From an uncultured Lachnospiraceae bacterium (GTDB taxonomy: Bacteria; Bacillota; Clostridia; Lachnospirales; Lachnospiraceae): a DNA stretch of 8,615 nt. The stretch spans positions 1 to 8,615 of the forward strand of contig CACXEL010000049.1 of NCBI GenBank assembly GCA_902766655.1, in the 5' to 3' direction. Under the pieces are notes generated by a model. That model worked only from the letters and a program-made list of their open reading frames with translations, was not told the DNA's origin and ran no database searches. Each line of letters starts with the position of its first letter. Position 1 is the stretch's first letter. Shown one piece after another: positions 7,424-8,615 of the stretch. A program made the translations under genes and the position numbers.

Positions 7424-7582
7424 TTATTCCTCGCTGAAGTCTTCCTTGCCGACTCCGCAGAGCGGGCATACAAAGTCCTCGGGCAGGTCGTCCCAGGCAG
7501 TGCCCGGATCGATGCCGTTATCGGGATCGCCCAGATCCTCATCATAGATGTAGCCGCAGACATCACAAACATATTTAGCCAT
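7424..7582 (-). CDS. rubredoxin
   Basis: A 52-residue rubredoxin, an iron-sulfur-free electron carrier holding one iron in four cysteines. The two ligand pairs are clear: C6-D-V-C9 followed by GYIYD, and C39-P-L-C42 followed by G. Between them the textbook [11 protein letters not shown] and DLPEDF segments are present, and the length is exactly typical (52-54). It acts in the cytoplasm, commonly passing electrons from NADH-rubredoxin oxidoreductase to rubrerythrin, superoxide reductase or flavodiiron proteins in anaerobes; none of these partners is in the window. The ATG at 7582 has a near-ideal AGGAGG at 7596-7591 with eight-base spacing, so strong translation is expected. It is flanked by two terminator hairpins and has a TATAAT element upstream, so it is probably a one-gene unit. 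Confidence 0.97.
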   Translation of the reverse strand: MAKYVCDVCGYIYDEDLGDPDNGIDPGTAWDDLPEDFVCPLCGVGKEDFSEE

Positions 7583-7590
7583 AACAGTTA

Positions 7591-7596
7591 CCTCCT
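7591..7596 (-). promoter_or_regulatory. rubredoxin ribosome binding site abutting the upstream terminator
   Basis: AGGAGG on the minus strand starts directly after the T6 run of the aroK terminator (7602-7597). Terminator and ribosome binding site are thus fused end to end, and the untranslated leader of the rubredoxin message must contain at least part of that hairpin. Confidence 0.85.
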
Positions 7597-7627
7597 AAAA
7601 AAGATTTCAGCACTTCAGGGTGCTGAA
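7597..7627 (-). terminator. aroK terminator
   Basis: On the minus strand TTCAGCAC (7627-7620) pairs with GTGCTGAA (7613-7606) around a six-base loop, followed by ATC and a run of six T (7602-7597). The stem starts 19 bases beyond the aroK stop codon. It should end the MATE-aroK transcript just before the rubredoxin ribosome binding site. Confidence 0.8.
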
Positions 7628-7630
7628 CCA

Positions 7631-7659
7631 ATTATACACGAGCCGGTCAGCCTTGAAAA
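7631..7659 (-). promoter_or_regulatory. probable sigma-A promoter for rubredoxin
   Basis: A perfect -10 element TATAAT lies at 7636-7631 on the minus strand, with TTTTCA (7659-7654, four of six matches to TTGACA) exactly 17 bases upstream. The -35 element overlaps the last codons of aroK. The predicted start, about seven bases past the -10, is near the A at 7624, inside the left arm of the aroK terminator. The -10 match is strong and the -35 only fair. Confidence 0.6.
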
Positions 7660-8174
7660 GCAAAAGCGCAGATTTCTTTGGCGATCTCCTCCACAGACCT
7701 GCCGTCGGTCGGCACCGTGACGTCGGCCGCCGCCTCGTAGGCGGCCCGCCGCTTTTGCATGAGGCAGCGGATAAAATCCACGTCCATGTGGCCGTTCAGG
7801 ATCGGCCGCTCATCGGAATTTCTGACGCGGTCGAGGATGGTCTCCGGCTTCGCCGTGAGCAGAACGATCACGCTGCTCTCCTTGAGGCTCCTGACATTCT
7901 CCTCCCGCAGAACGGCCCCGCCGCCGCAGGAGATGACAAGCCCGCGGCAATCCTTCAGGGCCGCAATCGCCGCGCTCTCGCAGTCACGGAAGCCGGCCTC
8001 CCCGCGCGTGGCGAAGATATCCTTGATGGCCATGCCTTCCCGCTCCACGATCATGGCGTCCGTATCTACCTCCGTAAGGCCCATGTTGTCGCGAAGCCAG
8101 GCGGAGACGGTGGTCTTGCCGGCGCCCATGAAACCGATGAGGGCGATGTTCCTGCGATTGTCCTGTGTCTTCAT
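7647..8174 (-). CDS. aroK: shikimate kinase
   Basis: Shikimate kinase transfers the gamma-phosphate of ATP to shikimate, giving shikimate 3-phosphate, in the fifth step of the chorismate pathway. The 175-residue protein has the P-loop GFMGAGKT (14-21), the shikimate-binding VDTD (36-39), IFATRGEAGFRDCE (53-66) with the substrate-contacting arginine at 63, the GGG turn (84-86), an ERPIL lid segment with Arg123, and KRRAAYEAAAD (141-151) carrying the conserved C-terminal arginine. Length is typical (about 165-180). The ATG at 8174 has AAGGAG at 8188-8183, eight bases upstream. The MATE gene stop codon (8189-8187) lies inside that ribosome binding site, so the two are probably one operon. No other aro genes are in the window. 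Its terminator and the rubredoxin promoter follow immediately. Confidence 0.97.
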   Translation of the reverse strand: MKTQDNRRNIALIGFMGAGKTTVSAWLRDNMGLTEVDTDAMIVEREGMAIKDIFATRGEAGFRDCESAAIAALKDCRGLVISCGGGAVLREENVRSLKESSVIVLLTAKPETILDRVRNSDERPILNGHMDVDFIRCLMQKRRAAYEAAADVTVPTDGRSVEEIAKEICAFAFQG

Positions 8175-8186
8175 TTGTATAACTCC

Positions 8187-8615
8187 TTACAGCTTGATAT
8201 CCACCCACTTGCCGGCCTTAAAGCGCAGGCTCATGAAGATGAAGCGCATGAACTGGTCCGAAAAAATACCCAGCCAGATTCCCAAAAGACCCAGGTCCAG
8301 CACATTGACGGCCAGGACCGTCACACCGGTACGGATCAAGGTGCAGGAAATCAGCGAGGATACGAGGGCATAGCGGACGTCGCCCGCCGCCCTGAGGCAG
8401 GCGCCGAAAATGATCTGGGAAATCTGCAGAATGCAGATGACCGTCATAAAGCGGCAGATGAGAACGCCGTGCTCCAGAATATGGGGCGAACCCGGGAAGT
8501 AAAGGCTGAAGAACCAGCGCCCGCCAATGAGCAGGAAGGCCGACAGACCGAGGGAGATGAAGAACCCGATCCGCTGACAGATGCTGCCGTACTTTTTGGC
8601 GTCCTCCTTCTTCCC
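8187..8615 (-). CDS. MATE-family efflux transporter, 3' part of gene
   Basis: The frame is open to the right edge of the window, giving the last 142 residues of a membrane protein whose start lies outside; the ATG at 8447 is internal. The visible part opens with the cytosolic loop GKKEDAKKYGSICQRIGFF, then hydrophobic stretches separated by short loops, including the motif IFGACLRAAGDVRY, which matches the GxLRGAGDTR-type motif in the second half of MATE/NorM transporters. It ends in a basic cytosolic tail (LRFKAGKWVDIKL). MATE proteins export cationic or organic compounds using Na+ or H+ gradients at the cytoplasmic membrane. The substrate cannot be inferred. The stop codon is 12 bases from the aroK start, so aroK is likely read from the same transcript, which may only reflect compact gene packing. 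Confidence 0.9.
   Translation of the reverse strand, partial: GKKEDAKKYGSICQRIGFFISLGLSAFLLIGGRWFFSLYFPGSPHILEHGVLICRFMTVICILQISQIIFGACLRAAGDVRYALVSSLISCTLIRTGVTVLAVNVLDLGLLGIWLGIFSDQFMRFIFMSLRFKAGKWVDIKL

Noticed and set aside
7293..7469. A 59-codon N-terminal extension of the LysR protein
   Set aside because: It would run through the 17-pair hairpin and through rubredoxin coding sequence in another frame, and its residues are not LysR-like. The ATG at 7292 has AAGGAG at the right distance.
7759..8373. A 204-codon plus-strand frame opposite aroK and the MATE gene
   Set aside because: Serine/arginine/methionine-rich shadow with no domain signal; both opposite genes are secure.

Overview
The window looks like chromosomal DNA from an anaerobic, fairly high-GC member of the Firmicutes, class Clostridia, most likely Lachnospiraceae or a close relative. 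The evidence is a free-standing 52-residue rubredoxin, strong AGGAGG-type ribosome binding sites before nearly every gene, a Bacillus/Clostridia-style SbcC, and a BMP-domain protein paired with a small metallophosphoesterase in a form I associate with Lachnospiraceae. The genus cannot be fixed from the sequence. Coding density is high, and I see no tRNA, rRNA, CRISPR array, insertion sequence or phage gene.

Layout. The plus strand (2-1688) carries the 3' part of a BMP-family (PnrA/Med-like) ligand-binding protein gene, then 13 bases later a calcineurin-like metallophosphoesterase. A 240-base intergenic region (1689-1928) follows, holding a short degenerate repeat and a long bulged hairpin that can terminate transcription from both sides. 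Everything to the right is on the minus strand. In transcription order it is: a MATE-family exporter (3' part only, entering from the right edge), shikimate kinase aroK, a terminator, rubredoxin (missed by simple ORF calling because it is short), a second terminator, a LysR-type regulator, sbcD and sbcC.

Transcription units. (1) BMP protein plus metallophosphoesterase, convergent with sbcC. (2) MATE-aroK, tightly spaced, with the MATE stop codon inside the aroK Shine-Dalgarno sequence. (3) Rubredoxin, apparently monocistronic, with a TATAAT promoter element inside the space between aroK and its terminator. (4) lysR-sbcD-sbcC, with 34 bases between lysR and sbcD and a 4-base ATGA overlap between sbcD and sbcC.

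Function. SbcD (nuclease) and SbcC (ABC-type coiled-coil ATPase with a CPVC zinc hook) form the bacterial Mre11-Rad50-like complex, which processes DNA hairpins and blocked ends. AroK makes shikimate 3-phosphate for aromatic amino acid synthesis. Rubredoxin is a one-electron carrier, often used in oxygen and peroxide defence in anaerobes. The roles of the BMP/metallophosphoesterase pair, the LysR regulator and the MATE exporter cannot be assigned from the sequence. Most of the window is ordinary housekeeping DNA. The points most worth a second look are the BMP-phosphoesterase pair with its altered metal-binding motif, and the compact RNA-level architecture around rubredoxin.
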